This document shows, one piece after another, positions 53,501-63,906 of a DNA stretch of 64,000 bases. This DNA comes from Bolinopsis microptera. Lineage: Eukaryota > Ctenophora > Tentaculata > Lobata > Bolinopsidae. A model generated the notes under the pieces. That model saw only the letters and a list, made by a program, of their open reading frames with translations, searched no databases and was not told where the DNA came from. The stretch spans positions 23,763,603-23,827,602 of the forward strand of contig NC_087072.1 in assembly GCF_026151205.1 (NCBI RefSeq), written 5' to 3'. The position numbers were made by a program, and so were the translations under genes. Numbering within the stretch: position 1 is the first letter of the stretch; each line of letters begins with the position of its first letter.

Positions 53501-54212
53501 GACCATGTTTCGGTAGTTTAATTGTGACACTGTTAACATTTTACCACCCGATAATGATTTATGTGACTGGTGCGTGGTACTAACAGTGTTGTTTGATCCA
53601 TAGTACGTAATATAAGGGGTTTAAGCTGGTATATCATTATTTGTTCAATTTCACACATGTTCAGATATCATCAAGATTATGTGACAAAGTAAACTTGTTT
53701 GTGCCTTCTGTGTTTTAATTCCTTACGACTATATGATATAATAACAATTCCTAGCACTTCCAGGCCATCAAATAAACTTACACTACTCAGCATTGCTTAT
53801 CAGGGTGCCCTAAACATTCTTCACGTATTTTCTTAAATGTGTGACAGAGTAAACCTGAGTGCACCATCTAACGAAAAAAGTCGTCAAATATGTAGGTAAT
53901 GGTCATATGTACCCATCCAATTAACTGGACACTCAAAAATATGGTCAAAAACGGCAGCAAGAGGTCCATATTTACTCCGTCACATGTTTATAGCGTGACA
54001 ATGTAACCATTTCCGTGCCGGCCGTATTTAAGCGATATCTTATCACCTGATTAAGATATCGTTATGTGACAAAGTTAGCCTAGAGGATGAGACGATTATC
54101 CTAACCATCAAGGGTTTGTGTAATTTCATAGTGTGACAAAGTCAACTACACTGTGCCTTTTAATAGGGTCACTTATATTTACCAATATCCTCAAACTCAA
54201 ATGAACGTGTCC
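50596..54212. mobile_element. 3.6-kb TIR element with internal word repeats
   Basis: Terminal inverted repeats of 35 bp, starting GGACACGTTCATTTGAGTTT at 50596 and ending with its complement at 54212, flanked by AT-rich TATAT/ATATA so the duplication (ATAT or TA) is ambiguous. The interior holds five tandem units of 301-312 bp (about 51827-53350) and more than fifteen matches to TGTGACAAAGT(N)AAC or close variants, most in one orientation. No transposase-length frame exists, so it is non-autonomous. It ends about 90 bases beyond the polyadenylation signal of the receptor gene. Confidence 0.85.
51827..53400. repeat. 301-312-bp tandem repeat, five units
   Basis: GTGACAAAGTAAACATGTCT recurs at 51827, 52139, 52447, 52748, 53049 and 53350, spacings 312, 308, 301, 301 and 301. 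The last units are nearly identical and the first is most diverged, which suggests expansion from the right side. Confidence 0.95.
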
Positions 54213-54301
54213 ATATAGCATATATGAATATGATACATATGGGGCTGGGAAAACTAAAAACATTCGGAACACTTAAGTAGGCCAAATCTACCAGTCGAGT
54301 T

Positions 54302-54307
54302 TTTATT
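54302..54307 (-). terminator. Polyadenylation signal of receptor gene
   Basis: AATAAA on the minus strand about 100 bases downstream of the distal stop codon at about 54405. Position and strand fit the 3' end of the LDLa/7TM gene. Confidence 0.55.
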
Positions 54308-54404
54308 GAAACTAACTTAACTAAAAGCCCTTTCAGAAATTTAACCCTGAATTAATTTACAAAAAGCTATTTACAAAAAGCTATTTACAAATAGATAGTG
54401 CCTA

Positions 54405-57400
54405 TTATGTAGAATCCGTTATCTCAGTTGGTGCAGAATCATTTGCGGGGCCAATGTTTCTCATTCCAATTATTTCTTCCGCTGCATGCTCTGCCATTTT
54501 TACTAAATCAGTTGGTGCAGGATCATTTGCGGGGCCAATGATTTTCATTTCAACTATCTTTTCCTCTGCATGCTCTGCCGTTTTTACTAAATCAGTTGGT
54601 GCAGGATCATTTGCGGGGCCAATGTTTCTCATTCCATTTATTTCTTCCACTGCATGCTCTGCTGTTATTACTAAATCAGTTGGTGCAGGATCATTTGCGG
54701 GGCCAATGTTTCTCATTCAAACTATTTCTTCCGCTGCATGCTCTGCTGTTTTTACTAAATCAGTTGGTGCAGGATCATTTGCGGAGCCAATGTTTCTCAT
54801 TTCAACTATTTCTTCCACTGCATGCTCTGCTGTTATTACTAAATCAGTTGGTGCAGGATCATTTGCGGGGCCAATGTTTCTCATTTCAACTATTTCTTCC
54901 ACTGCATGCTCTGCCGTTTTTACTAAATCAGTTGTTACAGGATCTGGATCATTTGCGGGGCCAATAACATCTCCTCTGCAGAAGTGCACAAGATTATCTC
55001 TCCCACGCCTACAGAGGTTCCAAACTATTGATGTTCCAGAAACAAAAAAGGATTTAAATGTTTGGAGTTTAAGGTATTTGGCGATGGTATCATCATAAAG
55101 GAGAGGGTTAATCATTGAGTTTATTGGTAAAATACCAATGGAGAACATTGAGTATAAAAATGTTGCATCCAGCACTTCACACGAATGTAGGACACAAATT
55201 ACAATGAATGGTACCCAGCAGATAAAATCCGTACAGATGATAATTGCGATCTTTCTATTAGTTCTCCTCCTCCTTTTGGATGCTGCATCATCTTTTTGGA
55301 CGTTAACAGCATGGGATGAACGTGTTGTTATGACTCCTATACAGACGTAGCAGACTGCTATCATTAAGAAGCACAGCAGGTCTATCCCTAGAATTGTCCA
55401 GACAAAATGTCTCTGAGGGTCCGTGTTTTTGACGAAGAATTTGAAGAGACACACTCCATCGTTTCCATAAAAAGTGACTTTCCTTCTGGTTTCAGTGATA
55501 TTTGTGTAGTTATAGTCATGTGAAAACATGCCATCCACCATTTTGTTGATCATATGCCAAGACAGTGTCTGGTTTTTCATTCTCCCATAGAAGCCTTGTA
55601 AGCCCGCAAAGTGAGTCTCCTTGTTGACTCGTCCTATGAATATCCTCATCTCAGCGTCGTACGTCAACCCATTGACGAAGTAGTCCTCAAATCTATTAAT
55701 CAGTGGAAATACCGATATGAAAGTAGCTACTGAGCAAAGAAGGACCCCTGTCAAGAACATCTTAAGTTTTAGTTTGGAGGTAACATCACCTTGGGGCTTC
55801 ATGACAGAGTAAACTCCTTTAACTCGAGTCATGCTCAGCCCCGTCATGGCAAATAAGGAGATTTGTGATCCCATGGAGCTTAACACCCCTAGTACCTGGC
55901 AAAATGTACTAGTGAGCCAAATGTTCTGCTGGGAGCAGTAGTTGTTATTGTGGATTATAGTGTCAAACGTAGCGATGAAGAGTAGATATACGCCTACTAG
56001 AAAGTCCGCACATGATATCATCACGATTAGACATTTGTTCACAAATACCATTGATTTGTTACAAGTTTTGAAAAATACAATGCTCTTTACGATGACCCAA
56101 AAATTTGCAGAAACGGCTATCACCCCCATAGTCCACGACAACACAGCCAGCATCCAGTTCTTAAGGATTTTAACCGAGCAATCTTCATTACACTCATCTG
56201 ATAGATCAGAACAGTTGATAGTGCCATCACATTTGTTTGTCATTGGAATGTAGAAACCTGTGTCAGTGCACTGGAAATGGTTTGTGCACATGATTTCGTC
56301 AGAATCGTCACCACAGTCGTCCACTAGGTCGCACACTTGTTTAAATTCCAAACATTTGTGATTGTTCTTACAAGCAAAGTAATCCATTATATAAGCAGCT
56401 CGACGTTTCCTTAGGAAGGTTAAGTGTTTGTTGTTTGCGATGGTAAAGACCTTGGAATTTAATTGTTCGGAACACTGTTCCGGACTCCCGAAGCTCTGTA
56501 TGGGACATGAAGAGTTAATACATTTTTTACTACAACTTGTTAGAACGTAATTCTCCCCAAATAGGCTGTCACACTCTCGGGCTTTTGTTGGAATGTGGAT
56601 ATGAATGGCAGTCTGGCCAAAGACGTCAAGAGTTTTATTAGCATAAAAATAATCGCTTACACATTTGTCTTTGAGGTATTCCATGTTGCTAAGTCCTCGA
56701 ACACAGTATGAAAGATGTCTATTCAGTCCGTCAGGAGAAGTCAGTGAAATTAAAGAGGGTATTTCAATTGACAAACGAGCAAGTTTGCAGACTTGTAGTT
56801 CATTGCCACATGTCTCTATACCATCACACAGCTGTGCGAATTCGATGAAGTCCGCACGTCCGGATGAACAGAGGTATACATTTCCACAGGATGTAGTGTC
56901 TCTAACATATCGAAATGTTTGTCCTTGTCCACAACTTGGCCAATCTTTTTCTTCATCCTTTCCATCTGTGCAATCTATTTCACCGTCTTTTAACCAAGCT
57001 AACCGGATCGGAAGATTTCCCGCTGTCTTTAGAAGTCTACGTGTGCACGTTTCCACAGTGAGACTAGAATTGCTGCAACGAAAGGTCGTTTCATCGCTTT
57101 TGTCTGTGCAATCTTCCTTAAAGTCACACAGGCTGTGTTTATGCACGAAACACACTGTAGGGGTTTGGACGCAATGCGTATCAATATGGTCATCGCACAA
57201 AGGGTTCCCTATGCATATTTTCTGTGTGGATATGCTCGAATTATGCCCTTCGATCTCACAGAAAAGTCCGACTTTTAAAGGGATCTGAGCAGTTTGTCTG
57301 GTCTAAGAAGTTGTAACAGTAAGACTCAAAGTGCATCATAGTTGCACATCTGAAGTGATCTGGAAGTAGGACCTTGTGGAGTATATTGCCCAATGCTGAA

Positions 57401-58088
57401 GACGGTATGCAAGAAGATTGCGTATCATTCGAGACTACACAGTTGCTATCATACGTACTTGGACAATTCTTGATGGCGTTGCAGGTAAGTATTGGTCTTA
57501 AGTATTCACTCATCCTAATATTTGTGAGCTGTACATGACAGTAGGTTCCGTATTGATATCCGTTACACTTAGCCTCATCTTCACAGCTTTGCATGTCACA
57601 TCTATCATTGCACAAGTCAAACGCATAGGTCTGTTTTCCGCTTGGGAGATACACCATTTCACTCCCTTCTTTTTCACACCCAATTTCTTCAGCAATGTTA
57701 GTGTTGAAACAGTCCTGGATGTCCTCACAAACGTACCCAGATTGATATATGTTGTCTATGTGAGTCTCCTCGTAACCGATAAATGAGGGTGCAATCTCAG
57801 AGCAAATAAAGACCCCGCAAACCGTCTTCTCATCTCCCTTCATAACCTCAGCGATCACATCCAATTTGCAAGCTTGGTAAAAGTAGGGGTCGTTTGAGCA
57901 TGTGCCGCTGTACTCATTGACAGGAAAGAGTTCGTTTAACGTGCTTGGAGCCAAATCATAAACATCGTCAGAATGCGTGCATTTGTAGACAAGTTCTAGA
58001 TTTACACATTTAACGTTTCTTAGAAACCCGTCCACTTCGACTATCTGCCAAGAGTCGTCTTCGTTGGAATTTGGAAGTGATTGACACA
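54405..58088 (-). pseudogene. LDLa-rich 7TM receptor (relaxin-receptor/GRL101-like), with lesions
   Basis: Cell-surface receptor. The first part (58088-57256, 277 residues) is Cys-rich ectodomain; the second (about 57275-54720) has LDLa repeats with the CDxxxDCxDxSDE signature (for example CDFKEDCTDKSDE, CDLVDDCGDDSDE), then seven hydrophobic segments between about 56165 and 55085. TM6 CTDFICWVPF and TM7 INSMINPLLY match leucine-rich/relaxin-type receptors; no leucine-rich repeats are seen. The loop between TM4 and TM5 is about 98 residues, with NQT and NIT glycosylation sites. The two parts are joined only if one base in the TTTT run at 57274-57277 is extra, and a TGA at 54717-54719 cuts the C-terminal repeats, which then stay open to 54405. 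The 5' end is an acceptor (TTTCAG before 58088), so a signal-peptide exon is missing. It may be a pseudogene, or a real gene with an assembly error and a shorter tail. Confidence 0.8.
54418..54966 (-). repeat. 84-bp (28-residue) coding repeat in receptor tail
   Basis: Six to seven units of 84 bp encode MRNIGPANDPAPTDLVKTAE followed by HAVEEIVE, one after another. The unit starts (GCGGGGCCAATG on the plus strand) are spaced exactly 84 bases at 54448, 54532, 54616, 54700, 54784 and 54868. Retention of frame and of a Pro/Asp/Glu-rich pattern suggests past selection on the peptide. Confidence 0.9.
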
Positions 58089-59039
58089 CTGAAATGTTTA
58101 ATGATAGTGTTGGGCAATTCCACGTTAAGGTCGCGTTTATTGTAAAGGCAAAATATGTTTAAGACAGTAAGTTCTCTATACTTTTACTTGGGAACCAAAG
58201 TTGTTTGTTTGATATTGCTTTAATGTGCGATTTTGCTTATTCAAAGAAACAAGGCTCAAAACTTAACAAAACTATCTAGATTTTTAGATGGCCATAGATT
58301 GGGTACGGGTGTAAGGCTGTCAGAATGATGGTGTTTTTTTTTAAAGCCACAAAATCTTTAAAAACAGCTGTTTTAAAGCAGAAACTTCACAAAACACCTA
58401 AAAACTAGGGAAAGTTTTCTTCCCGGGGTTTAGAATTGTTAAAATTTGCCAGTAAATGGGGAAAAATCGGCATGAAATATACCCCTTTTTAGACTACGGC
58501 TGTCAGAATGAAGTTTTGTATTTTGAGGCCTACATTAAACAAAAAAAAACTTTTTGGTTTATTGGACTTGCAGGCAGTTAGGTAAATTATACACCAATAC
58601 CATATCACCTCTGTTGTCAACTAAATCACTATTCTTGGGGAATTATACAACATAGAAGGAAGACTGCGGCTGTCAGAATGAAGTTTTCCAAAACAAAGTT
58701 GTCCCCATTTTTCCATCATGGCTCTAGGAATCTTTTTAGACCCTCTATCATTATTAACACATATTATATCTGCAGCGTTATTCTACCCAAATCAAACATT
58801 CCGGGCATTTTGGTAAAAGTCAATAATAAAACCTTCATTCTGACAGCCGTATTGAATAGTACACTTTTACATTTTATATATTGGGCTGTGAGGTATTTCT
58901 AGGGGCTATGTTAGCTGTGTGTATGAACTAATTGACAAGTATGACCTTTTACACACTACAACTTTCCAATGCTGGCCCCCAATTACTGCACTAGGCCCCC
59001 AATTATATTTATTGCATGTTATTGTCAACTTCAACTTGA

Positions 59040-59126
59040 AGAACAATCCATGGTTACAAGCTCTCTCTCATAACTGCTTGAAGTTGAAGCAGTTATGAGA
59101 GAGAGCTTGTAACCATGGATTGTTCT
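59040..59126. repeat. Perfect palindrome, 40-bp arms
   Basis: Arms 59040-59079 and 59087-59126 are perfect complements with a 7-base loop GAAGTTG; arms contain CCATGGTTACAAGC. It sits inside the 1.5-kb nested element. Confidence 0.95.
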
Positions 59127-59227
59127 GTTAGTGTTCAGTTGGTGTAGTTGCAATTCTTCCCAGCTTTGTTTGGATGTCTTACTGTTTGAAAAGTTGTGCA
59201 ATGTGTTATAAATATACTGACTATCTA

Positions 59228-59814
59228 CGGGTGAACGGCTGTCAGAATGATGCGGCTGTCAGAATGAAGTTTTTATCAAAGATCAAATTACTTTGTTAGA
59301 AACTTGATTTTGGGCATATTAAACAGGTTTGCATATACTAAAAACACAAATAAACACATTCTTTTATGTATCGGTTGTTTCTGATGTTTTTGATCAACTT
59401 TTTTTGAATGCAGAATATCATCATTCTGACAGCCGCCATACCATCATTCTGACAGCCGTTTGAATTTTCTGTTTTAATTTGTTAACACATGTTTATTGGG
59501 GGTTTTTTAGGGTATGGATGCATTCTTTTAGAGTTGTTTGATACACCAGTACCAGGTCTTATAGGGATAACTTTAACAACAAGATCACAAAACTGCCTCA
59601 TATTTATGCAATGTCAAAATTTGAAAGTGTATTTCCAAATATTTCAATAATAAATCATTTTTAGCATTTTTTTCAGTGATGGAAGTGTTTATTTGTGTTT
59701 TTAGTATATGCAAACCTGTTTAATATGCCCAAAATCAAGTTTCTAACAACGTAATTTGATCTTTGATAAAAACTTCATTCTGACAGCCGCATCATTCTGA
59801 CAGCCTTACACCCG
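59228..59814. repeat. Long inverted repeat inside nested element
   Basis: Bases about 59228-59359 (CGGGTGAACGGCTGTCAGAA...) are the reverse complement of about 59683-59814. The left arm resembles the element's own terminus and is preceded by TA, so this 587-bp part looks like a smaller element of the same family, or a fold-back duplication of the right end. Confidence 0.8.
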
Positions 59815-60199
59815 TATGCGATAATTTTTATTCACAAAATATAATATAATGAAGCATGGGTACAACAATTAGACCTCTGCAAAATTTCAAAACTGTTGCT
59901 CAAATACTTTTTCGGGAAAACCTCCGTAAAGATGGTGTCGCGTTGTATTAAAAAGCATTGTATAACTATTATAACCTATCTCTTCTGAAGGCAAAAGAGT
60001 ACCACTACCAATACCATACAATTCATCAGGATTATATCTTTTACAATAAACATTTTGGAAGTAAGGTCCCAACTTGTCGTATCCGTCACATTAATTTTTC
60101 TTAAAAATCTATAATAGTACTTGAAAAATTGAAGTTATGTCCACGGTCGTGTCTCAGAAGCTTTGCACTTTTGAAAAGTTGGTGATAAACGTTAAAATT

Positions 60200-60967
60200 T
60201 GAAGTGAGAAACCTACCGTTAGCATATGACACCAAACTCATCGGCAAGATATTGGACCTGGCCACCAAAGCATCGCTACAAGAAGACCTCTTCAATTTTA
60301 TTGTCTGGGCTCGAAGAAACAATATGCAGCTCAACGAAGCTAAATTTCAGATCCTCAACTATACGCTCAATAATTCGATTATGCTACGAAATCTGCCATT
60401 TACAAATGATCTGCTCAGTTACAGTCTTACAACATCCGGGGTTCTAAGCGACTTCAAGGACAGATCACCATTTCTAATGCTTACCCTCTTCAAAACCGTG
60501 GTGCAGAGTAAGCTAAAATATTGCTGCCCCGTCTGGAATCCAGCCAAGACCATGGACATAGAGGCTATAGAATATCTTTGCAGAGACATCGAGAAAGGTA
60601 CATCTTGATCCACACATGGAAAATTCTCAATGGCCTGGCCCCAAATGATATTGGCGTGTTATTCAAAAACAACCCCTGACATGGAATAAAAGCTACTGTA
60701 CCGGCAATGAACAACAAATCACAGCGCTCTGTGGCAACACACTATGAAAACTTATTTGGAGTGAAAGCGGCACAGCTGTGGAATCTTCTTCCCAATGAAA
60801 TAAATTCCATCTCTACTTTGGACCTGTTAAAATCGTCACTGGCTAAATTCCTTAAAGAATTCCCCGACACGCCCCCTACTAAAGGATGCACCGCTACTAA
60901 CAACAACTCACTCTTGGAATGGTACTTACAAAAAGACCCCAGTGGAGTGATAGGAGGACGTACCTGA
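60200..60967 (+). pseudogene. LINE reverse-transcriptase remnant (dead)
   Basis: The first frame (to 60608) reads LAYDTKLIGKILDLATKASL, then WARRNNMQLNEAKFQILNYT and LFKTVVQSKLKYCCPVWNPA, the C-terminal palm/thumb region of CR1/Jockey-type reverse transcriptase. The next frame (to about 60967) reads ILIHTWKILNGLAPNDIG, a stop, then VKAAQLWNLLPNEINSISTL, the usual LINE 3' end. The expected catalytic ADD is AYD here, so one aspartate is lost; there is also a frameshift near 60600 and a stop near 60677. It is 5'-truncated and cannot be functional. Confidence 0.85.
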
Positions 60968-61563
60968 TACTGTTGTTCTGGAGCGATCCCAGCCAAAGCT
61001 ACTCGAAGTACTTTCAGTAAGTGCACAGAGATACATCGGTTGGGCCAGGATAACAGTCAATAAACACTCAATGGTTAACATCCTGAGCAGTCAACAGTTA
61101 TAAATGGTGTCTTGCAAATAAATATTTGTAATAATTTTTGACAAAAGCTTCGTTTTCAAACGATTTGTTGAATATCAGAAAAAGAGAATAGTCTTGATGG
61201 TGCAAAAATGGTGCAGAAATAAATGACTTCGAGCACTCTGTTCGAGAACTGAGTATCGACTGCTAACTCAGGGGATTGGGGTTGACTTTTATAGTCACCA
61301 TCTTCTTGCTGGGGAAACAAAGAATACGTCATTTCGCTTTGTTTGAAATTCTAGCTCTTTCGGAGAGAAAAATTAATTCAGCCGATCGATGGATCGTAAA
61401 GGAACACAATAGAGACTCAATGGTCATAAGAAAATCTTTCTTTCAGTAATCTCCGTTAAATCAAAAAGCGATGCACACCATGACGCTGACGAAATGAAAT
61501 GAAATGAAATGAAACAATGTGCTTATACCCCGCCCAAATGGTTCAGGTTAGCAGCCGGCACAA
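60968..61563. other. Spacer without a recognised gene
   Basis: AT-rich stretch after the LINE remnant; a short GAAAT repeat (about 61493-61514) precedes the palindrome. Part may be the LINE 3' UTR. Confidence 0.4.
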
Positions 61564-61636
61564 GTGTATGGCGGCCGAGATGGCTCACCTAAATTTTCAG
61601 TGAAAATTTAGGTGAGCCATCTCGGCCGCCATACAC
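61564..61636. repeat. Perfect palindrome, 36-bp arms
   Basis: Arms 61564-61599 and 61601-61636 are perfect complements around one G. Arms contain GGCGGCCGAGATGGCTCACC. The centre AAATTTTCA-G-TGAAAATTT would form a tight hairpin. Confidence 0.95.
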
Positions 61637-61716
61637 ATGCGGATTAATGTTAGAAATTTCGCTATGCTATAACTATAATTGCTCTCGGAATTGAACAAAC
61701 TCCTACTTATCTAGAT

Positions 61717-61798
61717 TTACTGGGCCGCGCTCAGCCTGTCATTCCGCCAAATCTATATTCTATGTTAATGAACATAATAGCCTGGGGTCCTCAGGTAA
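61717..61798 (+). mobile_element. MITE copy 4 (82 bp)
   Basis: TTACTGGGCCGCGCTCAGCC to CCTGGGGTCCTCAGGTAA, flanked by ATCTAGAT at 61709-61716 and 61799-61806 (8-bp target duplication). Shorter than the 102-bp copies because of the variable AT-rich middle. Confidence 0.85.
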
Positions 61799-61806
61799 AT
61801 CTAGAT

Positions 61807-62756
61807 CCTTTCTAAATTCGTTTGAGTTTCATGGACTGGGGAAAAATAATCGGTGCAGTCTCCCTGCTTGTGTAATTAAGCAATGAAAACAATCCAAAAT
61901 TATCACATATGACATAAGAACTGTAATATCAGAAACTTTCTAACCGTACATTCACCCGCCACTGTTCAAGAACCTATATATATATCACTGTTTAAAATCA
62001 TGACGTGAGCACTGTACATCAAATCAGCTATTCCTTTAGTTAGGATGATAGCCAAAACTATAAGGATTTTGGAGAACTAGGATAATAGTCATAATTCTAA
62101 AATTCGAGTGAGTTACACGTGTTTTATTGACGATGATAAACATTTGTAATGTAAATTACGCTATGCAAGCGCGCACTGAGGGACTTTCTGACGTCACGAG
62201 GCCACAGCTTATTATTGCAATAACACGCGTTACAAGTACGCTAGAGAGTTGGTTCTTTCGGCGATACGATTCTTTACCAGTTTGTCACAGCTGATTTAAA
62301 TCTAAGCCAAATTGGAGACTACAAATTTTTCAGTTAACTGGTCCTTTAATCAACGCTCGTGTCAATCATTATTTCCGTTCATTTCATCAGATCAGTGATC
62401 GAGTTGCTTCTTTTGATTGGTCGGCGTCGACAGTAAGACTTCCTTACGGTGGCTTTCACAACGCGTCCCCATTCTCCAACTCCTGCTGCCGGAGAGAGAG
62501 ACTCCCAAATTATATACCATAAATATATTAAATATAGATATCGACAACAGACTCCGAGAGTCTTGAAGTTCTGTTACCACCGCCCCTGGTGCAACCCTGC
62601 CGGGTTAACGACGGAGAGACAGGGACTTCCAGGGGAGGTCATGGCCTGCTACGTGCAACTCTTAGGAGTATGCAATGTTCCTGTAACGTCACTCTGTCAC
62701 TTTAGACCGCTCATCTATCGTTGTTTTGAGTGTCCGATCCAAAACCGATCCAAAAC
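61807..62756. other. Spacer without a recognised gene
   Basis: No exon, RNA gene or transposon end can be supported. A short TATATATA run lies at about 61977-61984. Confidence 0.4.
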
Positions 62757-63025
62757 CGAGACGTGGAAGCCTGTGAGCGTGTTAGAGTCTGTTAAGTGTT
62801 AAAGTCTTAGGGTTACACGAGACGTGGTAGCCTGTGAGCGTGTTAAATCCTAGGGTTACACGAGACGTGGTAGCCTGTGAGCGTGTTAAATCCTGGGGTT
62901 ACACGAGACGTGGTAGTCTGTGAGCGTGTATAGTAGACCGCTCCTCTATCGTTGTTTTGAGTGTCCGATCCAAAACCAAATCCTGGGGTTACACGTCATG
63001 TGGGAGCCTGTGAGCGTGTTAGTTT
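62757..63025. repeat. 46-bp tandem repeat
   Basis: Four to five units of about 46 bp containing GAGACGTGGTAGCCTGTGAG and CTAGGGTTACAC or CTGGGGTTACAC, interrupted by a second copy of the CTATCGTTGTTTTGAGTGTC block that first occurs at about 62715. Non-coding. Confidence 0.85.
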
Positions 63026-63302
63026 CCTGCGGAAGGTGTTATTTGCCTGTGGGAAAAGCGGTTATGCTGCGGTTCTAAGGTTAGTAAAGGCTATTAGAGC
63101 CTTTCCTTTGTTGTAGAGATGGCTAGTCCCTTCCTTTGCATAGGTTAGAAACACCCATGCACCTCCCGTTCGAGCCACCCACCCCGTACCGCGTGGAGGT
63201 TCGGTGAGGTTTTTCGTGAGGCATGATCGAGTTGCTTTCATGGACTTTTTTATTCCATCCAATTCCAAGTTTGTTAACAAACCACCATGCAGAATGTGAA
63301 TC

Positions 63303-63906
63303 GTGAACTGTTACAGTCCAACCAACCCAAAAACTATATCAAATCCGGCTGCTACTGACCAGTTTTACTGTGAGCTTCAGGAAGCAATTAATGTGCCTGC
63401 AAGACATGAAATCTGGATCCTAGGAGATTTCGATGCCAAACTTGGCAAAAGGTCTGATCATGACTTTCAAAATGGCCTTCATAATAACATTGGAAGGCAT
63501 GGCGTTGGAAGACGAAATGAAAATGGTGAGAGATTATTGGACTTTCTTGTTTCTAATGGTTTGTTTGCTGCAAACACTGCATTTCGTCATTCCAGTCGTC
63601 ATATAACCACAAGAAATGGTTGGGTGAAAGACAAGAAGACCAAAAGAAGTTCCCCTTATTTTTCTCAGATTGATTATGTATTTATATGTCGGTCACGCAG
63701 CACTGTTTTTCTCAATGATGCAAGGGCCTATGCAGGAGCTAAAGGTCCTGCCTAAAATTAAGGCAGGGCCTAATTCTGATCATAAGATTGTAAAAGCTAC
63801 CATAGACCTGAGGCAGCAAACTAAGTTATACCGAAACAGAAGATCAGCTGCTAAAAGGTACAACACGACATCTCTGGTTTGTAGCAAGGAACTACAAGAT
63901 CAGTAA
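63303..63906 (+). pseudogene. LINE endonuclease (EEP) domain, frameshifted, runs off window
   Basis: From 63303 the frame reads NCYSPTNPKTISNPAATDQF, then WILGDFDAKLGK, GRHGVGRRNENGERLLDFLV, ANTAFRHSS and SQIDYVF, the order of the apurinic-like endonuclease of CR1/RTE/Jockey LINEs (GDF, NGxRL, QIDYV). The final SDH motif (PNSDHKIVKATIDL) lies in the +1 frame after a TAA at about 63754, so a short indel near a CCTGCC/GGCAGG mirror broke the frame. The expected N-terminal part is absent or behind a TGA just upstream of 63303. The rest of the element lies beyond 64000. Confidence 0.85.

Larger units (their letters stand above)
58306..59814. mobile_element. 1.5-kb nested TIR element (CGGGTGTAAGGCTGTCAG)
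   Basis: Begins CGGGTGTAAGGCTGTCAGAA at 58306 and ends with its complement at 59814 (25 bp perfect), with TA on each side (58304-58305, 59815-59816). The family A copy at 36 kb supplies the empty site (GGGTATGC). Ten copies of GGCTGTCAGAATGA occur inside, on both strands (58315, 58498, 58668, 58836 complement, 59237, 59254, 59422 and 59443 complement, 59773 and 59788 complement). A TA-duplicating Tc1/mariner-like transposase is the likely driver. No transposase frame. Confidence 0.85.
58112..60100. mobile_element. Family A element copy 2, interrupted
   Basis: Begins GGGCAATTCCACGTTAAGG at 58112 and follows the 36182 copy through CCATAGATTGGGTA; resumes at 59815 with GTATGCGATAATTTTTATTC and runs through AAGATGGTGTCGCG and CCAACTTGTCGTATCCGTC to about 60090, where homology stops. 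The right TIR is missing and a LINE remnant follows. The left end lies 23 bases from the 3' splice site of the receptor gene, so it is inserted in that intron. Confidence 0.8.

Noticed and set aside
54454-55098. Plus-strand 214-codon frame rich in Ser/Ala/Cys
   Set aside because: Shadow of the receptor's 84-bp repeats on the opposite strand; the minus strand has the recognisable protein.
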